Shown one piece after another: positions 35,881 to 46,200 of a stretch of 58,117 nucleotides of DNA. The notes under the pieces were generated by a model. It was given only the letters and a program-made list of their open reading frames with translations. It was not told where the DNA came from and did not search any database. This stretch comes from Symbiodinium natans (Eukaryota; Sar; Dinophyceae; Suessiales; Symbiodiniaceae). The DNA is taken from positions 732,634 to 790,750 of the forward strand of contig CAJNDS010000669.1 of NCBI GenBank assembly GCA_905221605.1. The letters are read 5' to 3'. Made by a program: the position numbers and the translations under genes. Within the stretch, counting starts at the first letter, position 1, and each line of letters begins with the position of its first letter.

Positions 35881-36332
35881 TTCATGCTAGCAAGAGCCAA
35901 GAACCAAGAGTCGCAGAAAAGTCTTGGGATGAATCTTGGTGCCCCGGGTCTGGGCCCGTGTTAATACAGGCCCCGTATTAATTGACACGGCCGGAACCAA
36001 GAACCAATAACCAAGATTTCCAGAAAAGTCTTGCGGGGATTCTTGGTTCCCAGGGTATAGGGCCGTGTGAATTGCCTGGTTCCCCAAACCCACGGGCCCA
36101 GGTCCTGGGAACCAAGATTCATCCCAAGATTTTTCAGGGAATCTTGGTTCTTCGTTCTTGCTTCCGACCGTGTTAGTTAACACGGGGCCCCTGTTAATTA
36201 ACACTGTCCCATCCCCTGGGAACCAAGAATCCCCACAAGACTTTTCTGGGATTCTTGGTTCTTGGTTCTTGGTTCTGGGTTCCGGCCGTGTTAATTAACA
36301 CTGGGCCAGTGTTAATTAACACTGTCCCAGGC
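35881..36332. repeat. Cluster of inverted repeats with TTAATTAA palindromes
   Basis: Four to five copies of an inverted repeat whose arms read GAACCAAGAA and TTCTTGGTTC around a CAGAAAAGTCTTG core. They alternate with GTGTTAATTAACAC-type palindromes flanked by GGCC/GGCCC. The copies vary in orientation, so both strands can form many hairpins. No coding capacity. Confidence 0.85.
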
Positions 36333-36800
36333 TCAGAAAACCAAATTATGAAGCTTTATGTCTTTGAGGGTGTTTTTTTTTGTTTTGTTTTTTTGGGGGG
36401 GAACCCGTGTTTTTTTGTCGTGGGTGTTTTTTTGCTGTGGGTGTTTTGTTTTTTCGGGGGCCGCCCCGGTGAGTGAGTGACCTGGCGCGTGTCGCCCCCG
36501 CTTCCGCAGCCAAAAAAAAACGCAACCCCGCACCCGCAGACAAAAAATAAGCGCCCCCCGCACCCGCAGCAAAAAAGAAAACGCACCTCCCCACCTCCTC
36601 CCCACCCCCTATAGGGACCTAAGGTCATTTGTTTTGCAATTTCCTCCCCGCCCCCCCCCCCCCCCCACCCCCCACCCCCCCCCCCCCCCCCCCCCTCCCC
36701 ACCCCCCACCCCGCCCCCCCACCCCCCACCCCCCTCCCACCCCACCCCCCCCCTCAAAGCTTACGAATCCCTTTGTCTGCGCAACCCCCAACCCCCCTCA
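36333..36800. repeat. Homopolymer-rich segment (poly-T, then poly-C)
   Basis: T/G-rich runs at 36372-36455 are followed by A/C-rich sequence and a run of about 110 nt of C with rare A, T or G (36647-36752). The Gly- or Pro-rich frames predicted here are artefacts. Assembly accuracy is doubtful. Confidence 0.85.
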
Positions 36801-37339
36801 AAAAAGAGGGAATAATTATGTGCTTGCTTTCCGACGAAAATTCAGACCTCATTGTGGAAGTTGGATTTTCCGAATAAAAATAGAGATATAAAACGTCTTC
36901 TTAGTAAAGAATCGGGAAAATAGAGCTTGTGTTATGAGAATATGACAAACATGAACACAAACACTTGTTGTCTGCGAGTCACAGATAGAGATAATGCATG
37001 TGTTTTTATGACAATATATGCAGAATTAGCTTTTCATGTATTCATCTTTCATGTCTTCCTCGTGAAATAGAGAGAAGAAGTCTGAAATCCTGACCAAATA
37101 GTAAACTATAGAACACTAGAGGTTTTCGCTATGAAACATAGAGAAATTAGAGGGTTCCCTATGGCAACATAGAGGAAATAGAGGTTTTCATACAAAAAAT
37201 GTCGCGAAAATACAAAGTGTTTTCATATTATAAGTTGTTATTGTCCAGTGAGGGCAACTCTTCAATGCTTCGAAAGAACGGAACCTGGAAAAATGGCGAA
37301 GGATCAAGTTAAGGTGAAGCCCAACCAAACACTTGAGCG
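36801..37339. other. AT-rich segment with no gene seen
   Basis: Clearly lower GC than the gene regions, with repeated AATAGAG/ATAGAGA words. Stops occur in all frames. No splice-flanked exon is visible. Confidence 0.5.
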
Positions 37340-37738
37340 GTGAGCATCTGCGACCAAAGTCAAAGTTTGTGTTCGATTGGGAGTGATGGGTTGAAGATTT
37401 CGGGTGTCAGGTCCCGGCAGGGACTGGAGAACCTTTCTGACCCTCCCGGTCCATTCCTGAGCCGTCAAGACGCCCGACACCACAGGCTTGGTCGGTTCCA
37501 GTGGCTTTCGGCCTGGTGCTTCTACGGCCTAGATGCTTCTCAGCATCGGGGCTGCAGTTCTGCATTTGTGGAGGGTTTGGGGTGTAGGTATTTGGCGTCG
37601 AGAGCGCTTGGGATTCTCTTGGTAAGACGGGTTGACAATGGCCCCTGTTTCGCCCAAGAAAGCAAGCCCCAAAATCCTTTCTTTGGTCAAAGGATAGCCT
37701 CCTTGCAGGCCAAGGGTGCTGCAAACATGGTGCTTTGA
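37340..37738 (+). CDS. Doubtful 132-codon ORF
   Basis: A Met-started open frame of mixed composition lies directly before the microsatellite. It contains no recognised motif and no splice support, and the reverse strand is also open for 105 codons. Chance is a serious alternative. Confidence 0.15.
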   Translation: MSICDQSQSLCSIGSDGLKISGVRSRQGLENLSDPPGPFLSRQDARHHRLGRFQWLSAWCFYGLDASQHRGCSSAFVEGLGCRYLASRALGILLVRRVDNGPCFAQESKPQNPFFGQRIASLQAKGAANMVL

Positions 37739-37772
37739 GTTGGGGGGCTGGGTCTCACGGGCGACGGTCAGA

Positions 37773-37796
37773 CAATGACACACACACACACACAGA

Positions 37797-37829
<33 letters not shown>

Positions 37830-38117
37830 ACACACACCCACACACACGCACACACACGCACACACACGCACACACACCCACACACCCACACACGCACACA
37901 CACCCACACACCCACACACCCACACACGCACACACGCACACACGCACACGCACACGCACACGCACACGCACACGCACACGCACACGCACACGCACCCACA
38001 CACGCACACACACCACANNNNNNNNNNNNNNNNNNNNNNNNNNNNNNNNNNNNNNNNNNNNNNNNNNNNNNNNNNNNNNNNNNNNNNNNNNNNNNNNNNN
38101 NNNNNNNNNNNNNNNNN

Positions 38118-38201
<84 letters not shown>

Positions 38202-38506
38202 GCAGACACACACACGCGCAGACAGACACACACACGCGCAGACAGACACACGCGCAGACAGACACACGCGCAGACAGACACACGCGCAGACAGACACACG
38301 CGCAGACAGACACACGCGCAGACAATCACACGCGCAGACAGACACACGCGCAGACAGACACACGCGCAGACAGACACACGCGCAGACAGACACACGCGCA
38401 GACAGACACACGCGCAGACAGACACACGCGCAGACAGACACACGCGCAGACAGACACACGCGCAGACACACACACGCGCAGACAGACACACCGCAGACAC
38501 ACACAC

Positions 38507-38569
<63 letters not shown>

Positions 38570-38570
38570 C

Positions 38571-38609
<39 letters not shown>

Positions 38610-39874
38610 ACCCACACACCCACCCACACATGCAGACATGCATACACGCAGACACGCAGACACGCCGCAGACACGCAGACATGCCGCAGACACGCAGACA
38701 CGCAGACGCGCAGAAGCGCAGACGTGCAGAAGCGCAGACGCGCAGACGCGCAGAGACGCAGAGACGCAGAGACGCAGAGACGCAGAGAGACGCAGAGAGA
38801 CGCAGAGAGACGCAGAGAGACGCAGAGAGACGCAGAGAGACGCAGAGAGACGCAGAGAGACGCAGAGAGACGCAGAGACACGCAGAGACACGCAGAGACA
38901 CGCAGAGACGCGCAGAGACGCGCAGAGACGCGCAGAGACGCGCAGAGACGCGCAGAGACGCGCAGAGACGCGCAGAGACGCGCGAGAGACGCGCGAGAGA
39001 CGCGCGAGAGACGCGCAGAGACGCGCAGACACGCGCAGAGACACGCAGAGACACGCAGAGACACGCAGAGACACGCAGAGACGCAGAGACGCAGAGACGC
39101 AGAGACGCAGAGACACAGAGACACAGAGACACAGAGACACAGAGACACACGCGCACACGCGCACACGCGCACACGCGCACACGCGCACACGCGCACACGC
39201 GCATACGCGCACACGCGCACACACGCACACACGCACACACGCACGCACGCACGCGCACGCACGCACGCGCACGCACGCGCGCGCACGCACACGCGCGCAC
39301 GCACGCACACGCACGCACGCACGCACCGGCACGCGCGCACACGCACGCACGCAACACGCACGCACGCGCGCAGGCACGCACACGCACGCACACGCAGCAC
39401 GCACACGCACGCACACGCACGCACGCGACAGCACGCACACGCACGCACGCACACGCACGCACGCACCCGCCACGCACGCCCACGCACGCACGCCGCCCAC
39501 GCACGCCCACGCACGCACGCCCGCACGCACGCACGCCACGCGCACGCACGCAGCCACGCACGCACGCACGCCACGCACGCACGCGCACGCCACGCGCACG
39601 CGCACGCACGCAGCGCGCGCGCACGCACGCGACGCACGCGCAAGGCGCGCACGAAACGCGCGCGCACTCGCGCGCACGCACGCACAGCACGCACACGCGC
39701 ACGCACGCGCAACGCACGCACACACGCACGCACGCACGCACGCACGCACACACGCCACACGCACACACGCACACACCGCACGCACACACGCACACACGCA
39801 CACACGCACACACGCACACACACGAACACACGCACACACGCACACACGCACACACACACACACACACGCACGCA

Positions 39875-39906
<32 letters not shown>

Positions 39907-39912
39907 CACACA
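37773..39912. repeat. Compound microsatellite (CA)n with CACG and CGCAGA variants
   Basis: Successive blocks: CA with CCCA/CGCA variants; the N gap; pure CA; a 16-bp array (units of CAGACAGACACACGCG, about 38206-38490); CA; GACACGCA; CGCAGAGA units (38750-39130); CACACGCG; then irregular CACG. All 500-790-codon frames across it are repeat artefacts. The graded change of unit suggests growth by replication slippage with point mutations spreading from local centres. Confidence 0.97.
38018..38117. other. Assembly gap (100 N)
   Basis: Exactly 100 unknown bases inside the microsatellite. The round number indicates a placeholder of unknown true size. Confidence 0.99.
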
Positions 39913-40259
39913 TGCGCCTACTGACTCTCGTACCTAGCGCCCTCCAGGGTGGCCCACTTACGGGCCATCTGGAAGGGAGGGAGGGAGGAAAGAACGTGGA
40001 TAGGCCTTGCCCTCACTTCCGTTTACATTCCGCTTGTTGACACCTGAGCCATAAGTTGCGCCAGGTGGAAGCCTGAAACTTCGCACCAATCGGATAGACG
40101 CGCTGGTTGGTTCCGGGGGCTTGCTTGCGGCTTTTTGGGGGAGTAGGGTTTAGGGTTTAATTCGGGTTTAGGGTTTAGGGTACTTTATATAAGGGAACCT
40201 TGAACCAAAAACAGGGAAAAGGGTGCCACTGGGCTACCAAGAAGCACATGCCGTTGGTG
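39913..40259. other. Spacer with telomere-type patch
   Basis: Four TTTAGGG units with one interruption lie at 40143-40181. The remainder shows no supported exon. Confidence 0.6.
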
Positions 40260-40733
40260 TCAGCCGACATCCAGTTGCTGTTCTGCAGATGACTTAGGTG
40301 GACAAGGATTGTGTCCAAGTCTTGCGAGCTGTCGAGCCAGTATGTGTCCTACGCGCCGTCTCTCCTTGTCGCCCCATCGGAGCATGACTCGTTGTAGATG
40401 ATGTCCATCCAGAGCTGGGGGTCCTCTTCGCACTGTAGCGGCGCGCTCCACTGCCTCGCCAGGCGGACACCCCCAACCAGGTGCAAAACGCCCAGCCAAG
40501 CGACCTCGGCCCATAGGTGTATCCTGCCACAAGCGCGGGAAGTAGCCCTGCAGTAGCCAGTCGTAGGCTTCCGCGAAGTCTTCCAAGACATCTTCGTTTG
40601 GGCTGTCGTCACTCTGGCCGACGCTCTTGCCCCGTCTTCGGAGTACGTTGCCGTCGAGATTCTGGAAAGTGGCCCGAATCTCCCAAGCAACAGCAGAGTT
40701 CCTATACTGCTGGCCGAATGCGTACAAGAACAA
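40260..40733 (-). CDS. Unidentified minus-strand coding region
   Basis: The only credible gene on this strand. The first part (about 40510-40733) reads MFLYAFGQQYRNSAVAWEIR, later EDVLEDFAEAYDWLLQGYFP and RLWQD, acidic and protein-like. Further on, the better frame changes and reads QWSAPLQCEEDPQLWMDIIY at about 40395-40455, followed by NESCSDGATRRDG. A GC...AG intron of only about 37 nt would join the two in phase. A frameshift in a decaying copy is equally possible. No family is recognised. It lies against the general plus-strand direction, between the microsatellite and the next plus-strand gene, so an inserted gene fragment should be considered. Confidence 0.4.
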   Translation of the reverse strand: MFLYAFGQQYRNSAVAWEIRATFQNLDGNVLRRRGKSVGQSDDSPNEDVLEDFAEAYDWLLQGYFPRLWQDTPMGRGRLAGRFAPGWGCPPGEAVERAATVRRGPPALDGHHLQRVMLRWGDKERRRVGHILARQLARLGHNPCPPKSSAEQQLDVG

Positions 40734-41090
40734 CCATGCAGTAACCTAGCGAGGTCATTCGTAGTACCAGAACGGAATCATGCTCCCCCAAAACCTATGA
40801 AACTGGTATGCCTTCCGGGTGCCAAATTCCACAATGCGCTATAAATCACGCTGCAGGCACTTGCCTTTTTCCTTGGTCAAAGGTGAATTAGGACGCACAT
40901 GTACAAGACGTCCTCCTCGTGGACGCGTACACACGGGCGTAGTGTGGGCTGGGGGCTTGCTGCTCAAGTCCTCAGAAAGAAAAACACCACATACAGCCTG
41001 CCAGAATAAGAACAGGAGATATACACTGGTGAGTATCTTGCAGAGATGACAGGCTCAGGCGATATTAGTGTCTCTTTTTTCCTGCCCCAG
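40734..41090. other. Spacer
   Basis: No supported exon; divergent boundary between the minus-strand region and the next plus-strand gene. Confidence 0.35.
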
Positions 41091-41767
41091 CCTGCTTGAG
41101 GAAGTGAGGGAAGCGTACCGAAAAAAGAAGTTCGAAGAGGAGCAGAAGGTGCGGCGAGCCTCCATGGGATTCGGATCCAGTCGTCCGCAACCATGTAGAT
41201 TGTCCGAAGGCGTCCGAGCGAAGGCTGATCCAGAAGGAGCGGGAGGCCAGCCAATGAACCACCCGTTCGTCTGTTATCATTACAATGTCGTGGGTCCTGC
41301 CACAGGCAGGCTCGTGAATTGCGTTTGAAAAAGACCTTCATAACTCTCAAGGGTCGAAGGCGACATCACCTCTCACCCCCGTTGGAAAGGCCGAGATCCA
41401 GGCAGCTGCCGAGAAGAAGAAGCAGGAGAGAGTGAGAGAGATGCGCCAACCAATTGGTGACATACATATATAAATTATATATATATATGTATACATTTGT
41501 ATGTATTCATAAAAAATATACACACATGTACATGTACATGTACATGCATATGCATATGCATTTCCAGGACCTGGAGCGCCTCCAGCGCCTCCGCGATCAC
41601 AACATCCTCCGCAAGGTCCGCACCGAACCCATCCACAAGCTTTAGAATGTCATGGAGTCGCATGATGTTTTCTCAATTTCATACTGGTAGAATCTCTCCT
41701 TTTTATGGGTTTTTCCCCTCGGGAGGAGAAGGAGCGCATTGCGCGGCTGGCTGCCATGGCGGCATGA
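41091..41767 (+). CDS. 3' exons of a Lys/Glu-rich coiled-coil protein
   Basis: Exons: 41091-41148 (LLEEVREAYRKKKFEEEQK, GT donor), 41390-about 41457 (AEIQAAAEKKKQERVREMRQ), 41568-41615 (DLERLQRLRDHNILRK, GT donor) and 41726-41767 (EKERIARLAAMAA then TGA at 41765-41767). The last two join in phase 0. All residues fit a continuous charged helix. An alternative end for the third exon reads through to TAG at 41643-41645. The 5' part is not found. It could be the far end of the coiled-coil gene at 20423-27067, across about 14 kb of repeats, or a separate gene whose start is hidden. No family signature. Confidence 0.6.
41459..41562. repeat. TA/CATG-rich microsatellite in intron
   Basis: TATATA and TACATG/TGCATA alternations fill the intron just before the exon at 41568, ending at TTTCCAG. 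Confidence 0.85.
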
Positions 41768-43270
41768 TGTGCAGGCCGCCTGCATTCCAGCTATTCCAGC
41801 TTCCTGGCTTGCACGCTTCTGGCAAGACTGGCAGGTCGTGTGGGCTCAGCCCAGAGATGGCAGGGTCCGCCGTTCTTCGCAGTGTCACCAGTAGGCTCAG
41901 TAGCCATGCAGAAGTTGAACGTTCAGGTGATGATCTGAGGTTCGGTACGGAATCGGCTTTAACATGGCAGGCATTGCAAGCAAGGCAAGCAAGCTGTTTC
42001 ACCAGAGCTCAAAGCGTGTCACCGGCTTCACAAGACTGTGGAGTTAAGGACCAATGATGGCACATCTCAGTCTTCCACAAAGCTGGCATTGGTTGGCCAT
42101 GATCAACACCACAATTGCAATACTGCCAGTCTTACCTCTGCCATCGAAGAGTCCAGGAATTCAGCGCCTAAAAGACGCAGCTGTTCAAGATGTTTTCAAA
42201 GTTGAATAAAGGACTCAACGCTGCCATGAGAGCGCTAGTTGTCAAGATGAACCACGTCTCCGAATGTGATTCAGAGTGCTGGGAGCAATGGCCTAAGCAC
42301 GCAGACGGAGCTGACAGCCTGCAACACCCAGTCCTACATGCCTACAGTGCATGTTGTCACCTGCCACTTCAGGGTTTTGAGTTGCGTTGCCTGGAGCAGA
42401 GCGGAAGATGTTTTTTGCTTCTTTCCTTCTGCGTTTCGTTCTGGCATGTTCTGGCACATCGCCTCGTTGGTGTCTGGAGAGGCCTCCTACAACCCCAGGT
42501 TAATACAGGCTTGAACGTCTTCTTTGCGCATCGCGCCATGTGATGACGGAGAAAGCCGCCAACAACGGCGATGAGGTGTGCCGCGGAGTGTTCGCGCGGA
42601 GTATCTGTGTGCTCCCTTGCTTCGCCAGTGGGTGCGTTAGAGCTCGAAAGTTTGTCCAGGAAGCCGTTCTTGAGTCTGACATCAACTTGCAACAGCAGCC
42701 CCAACCTAAGCACAGAACGAAGAGGATTTACATGCTCCATGTTCATGGTGTTCCGAAATCTTTAGGCATCATTCGAAGGGATTTCGCTCTAGCACTCCTT
42801 TGATGCTTGTGGGAGGCCTTTCACGTGATCTGTTAAGGGTGTTGGGGAGCTTTCTTTTAGGGAGGCTTGCCGAGACACTCGGAAGGGTTGTCGGGATGCT
42901 GCCGATCTAGCGCAATCGCCGGAGCGCTGATGGTGCAGAATAGTCCTAAAACAAGTTGTCGTGATTGCCCCAGGCTCTTCGCCTTTTTTGCACCACACCG
43001 AAAGGTGGAGCCTTGTGACGACGAAGGCCCGAACGGTCAAGAACATTCGTCTCCGTGGCGTTGGATTTTTATGAGGCAAGAACGGGGCGGTGCCGGAAGC
43101 CCAGCGGGAATGTCGCGCGGGATGTCATGTTTCTCGCTCCTCCTCGCCTGTCATGCTCGGGCTCTGTTCCATTAGTTGAGAACTTCGACTGTTTTGCTGT
43201 TCTGTTCTCTTTCTTTTAGCACCTGTGCCCTGCGTGTGTGCTCTGGTCATGCTTGCACTTGTGTCAACAG
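41768..43270 (+). other. Mostly non-coding; one candidate exon
   Basis: A Met-started frame at 42190 (MFSKLNKGLNAAMRALVVKM, continuing NHVSE) looks coding and could be a start exon for the acidic-protein gene downstream, or a separate small gene. The rest of the interval has no splice-supported exons. Confidence 0.3.
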
Positions 43271-46200
43271 AGGCTGGAGTTGGTGGCTGAGACCCCTGCA
43301 AGCGAGGGGGATGCCAAGGCACATCTGTTTAGACTCGTTAAACAGTTGGCAAGGCTTCGATTCATTGAAGGGCAGAATGCGTGGGGCACACAAGGAACGG
43401 CGCAAGATACAGTTTTCCGCGTGGCATCTGAGGCCGTTCGAGAGGAGGCGGCAGCAGGCTTGCTTCCCCAAGCAGATTTCACAGTGTTGGGCACCCTACA
43501 AGCGACACCCCCACATTTCAGATCCTTGTTTGTGTTTTGTTGCTTCATGCGCTGCGTGCAGGACAGGCGGCAGAGGCGCTGTGAGATGGGTCAGCATTGT
43601 GCTGGCTAGAGAGTCTAAGAGAAATTATGATCAATATGCGGCCGTACGCAAGGCTCCTCTCGCACCGAGCTGCGTTGTGGAGCTAGCCCTCCTGGCTGTT
43701 TAAGTGTTGGTGGGACAAGCAGAGGGGTGGATTTTGGCAGATTCCCAGTTTTCCTGTATTCATGCTAGGCAGGCAACGAGAAAGCCTTTTCTTGCATCGT
43801 GCACACCCGACAAGTGGGCACCATGACTTTTCATGCCAGAATGCTTCACGGCAAGAAGAGGAGGAGGAGGAGGAGCTGGAGGACGATGCAGGTGGGGTCT
43901 GCGAGGGATGTATGAGCCATGTGGAAGCGTCATATTCGGAGTTTGAAATAAGTCGCTTCAAGAAGCTCACGAGATCCTTTGCGCCCACGTGCAAGTGACA
44001 GTGAATTATGTGAACTGTGGGAACACCACATTGGTATGTGTGAATCTCAACGTGTTTCTTTGTGTCAGACGCAGACACCGAGCCCGAGTCGAAGGAGTCG
44101 AAGAGCTCGGCTTCCGAGGCCCCCCCCCCCCTTTTCCCCTTTCCCCTGGGCGGCGGCGAGTGAAGGGGTCTTTATTAAACGTATCAGAGAGAAGGGTAAA
44201 AACAGTCGAAGTAACCCCCCGCTTCTCCAGGAGTTCATCAGAGTTCTCCAGATCTTCTCCACATGTTCTTTCCGTAATCACCACGGGCCTGCACGTTTGG
44301 CTGCACGTTTGGCTGCACGTTTGGCTGCACGCTGCACGCACCGAGGGCGAAGGAGAGCTTTTGGAAGACACGGAGGAGGAGGCCAGGCTGCGTGGCAACG
44401 TGTGCCTGTCCGACTGCCGCCATCTGCAGGCAGAGGTGGAGGATGCTTGCCTGGATGAGGCACCGGGAGTCACGGGAAATCGGTAGACAGCCGAAGGGCA
44501 GCCGAAGGGCAGCCGAAGGGCTCCGAAGGGCAGCCGAAGGGCATTTAAACGATTGCAGTGGCCCGAAGTGACCCGAGGATGCCATGGCACTACCCGTGGA
44601 GGTGGAAGAGCTGCCGAAGAAGGCAGATGCTCCTGTGCGTCGCTGCGTCGCTGCGGCGCTGCGTCGCTGCTTCTTGCGGCTTTCCCTCGCTTTCTTTTAA
44701 CTCAGGCGTACGTCGTCCCTGAGCTGCCACCGAGGCCAGCGAAGTCCTTGTGCAAGTCTCATCTGAGCTCATGAGAGTCCCCCGAGTTTGTTGGCGTTTC
44801 ACTGCTCGCTTTTGCGGTTCTTTGTCATCTTCACTGATCCGTAAGCTCCGGCTCCCTTGTGGCCTCTCCTTTTGGCTGCTTGGTTCATGACTTTGTTCGG
44901 GGGTTCGTGTTTCCTAGCCATTTTTGGGAATCACGCGGTTCAGATCTGTGCAAGTTTTTTTTGCAGGCTGCAGCTCCTGAAGCAGCTGATCGAGGTGAGC
45001 CCCAAATCTGAACATGTGTGTTTGCATCAATGAAAGTGGTTGCACTCGACAACCTCTCTGATTCACTGCTGCATTGCGAGGCGCCGGGGGGTGCTTGCGA
45101 AGCGCCTGGGCCCCAGCGTTGTCGGATGTTGTCGGTCTGGAAGGCGGGTCTATTGTGATGACTTGAGCTTGGGCTCCACGTGTTCCCAAGATTTCCAAGG
45201 TCCCAATTAACCTATCCAGACTTTTTGCGACGGCTGCTGCCTCAGAGCCCACCACAGAGCGGGTCACGCTTTTTGTTGGGCGTTTTGGCTTGTTGGTGGG
45301 CTTCGATTCGGGTGTCACAGAGCCTTTCGTTTCAATACCCCGAACTTGTTCTGCCAAAAAGTTTGCGGGGAAGGGTTTGGGGGGTGGGCTGCCCAAAAAT
45401 GGATGAATTCGGGCACGCTTCTTACGGGGAAGGCGGGGTGTTGGGGACGGCCTCAGCTGCCCCCGCTTGCAAGGGAAAGAGGGTGATCTGTGTCTTTTTT
45501 TTTTTTTTTTTTTTGTTTTTTTGCGTTATTTGTGTTTTTTTCATGTAATCTGTGTCTTTTTTGTCTGCTTTGTTCGGACGTCTCGAGGAAAAGCTTGCTT
45601 GATTGTGCTTGTTCGCGTCATCTGTGTCTTTTCTTTTGGCATTATCTGGAAGCGTAGTCCGTGTCTTTGTGTTCTCGTGAAGCGACTGGGAGGGGAGAAG
45701 CCCTAACCGACACCCTAAACCCTAAACCAACCCTACACCCTAAACCCTAAACCCTAAACCCAAAACCCAAAACCCTAAACCCTAAACCCCCCAAAATAAA
45801 CCCTAAACACAAAACCCTAAACCCCACACCCTAAACACTAAACCCTTTAAACCCTTAGACCCTGCACCCTCAACCCTAAGCCCTGAACCCTAAACCCAAA
45901 GCCCCAAATCCCAAACCCTGAACCCTAAACCCTGAACCCTAACCCGGAGCCAAAAGCCCGAAAACCCTAAACCCGAAACCCTAGACCCCAAACCCTAAAC
46001 CCTAAACTCTAAAGCCCAACCTTACACCCTAAACTCTAAACCCTGAAGCCTAAAACTACCCTAAACCCCATACCCTAAAGCCTAAACCCCCAAACCCTAA
46101 ACCCCCAAAGCCTAATCCCTAAGCCCCAAACCCTACACCCTAAACCTTAAACCCTCAACCCTAAAGCCCAAAGCCTAAAACCCTAACCCCTATACCCTAT

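Noticed and set aside
36356-36791. Gly-rich and Pro-rich ORFs
   Set aside because: Products of poly-G/poly-C homopolymers.
38206-38490. Regular 16-bp repeats resembling a CRISPR array
   Set aside because: Units are contiguous with no unique spacers, and the genome is eukaryotic.
37529-40040. Reading frames of 430-790 codons over the compound microsatellite
   Set aside because: Open in five or six frames because the repeats contain no stop, and they cross an N gap.
45467-45706. Phe/Val/Cys-rich ORF that looks membrane-spanning
   Set aside because: It comes from poly-T and the repeated TCTGTGTCTTTT word; no splice or start support.
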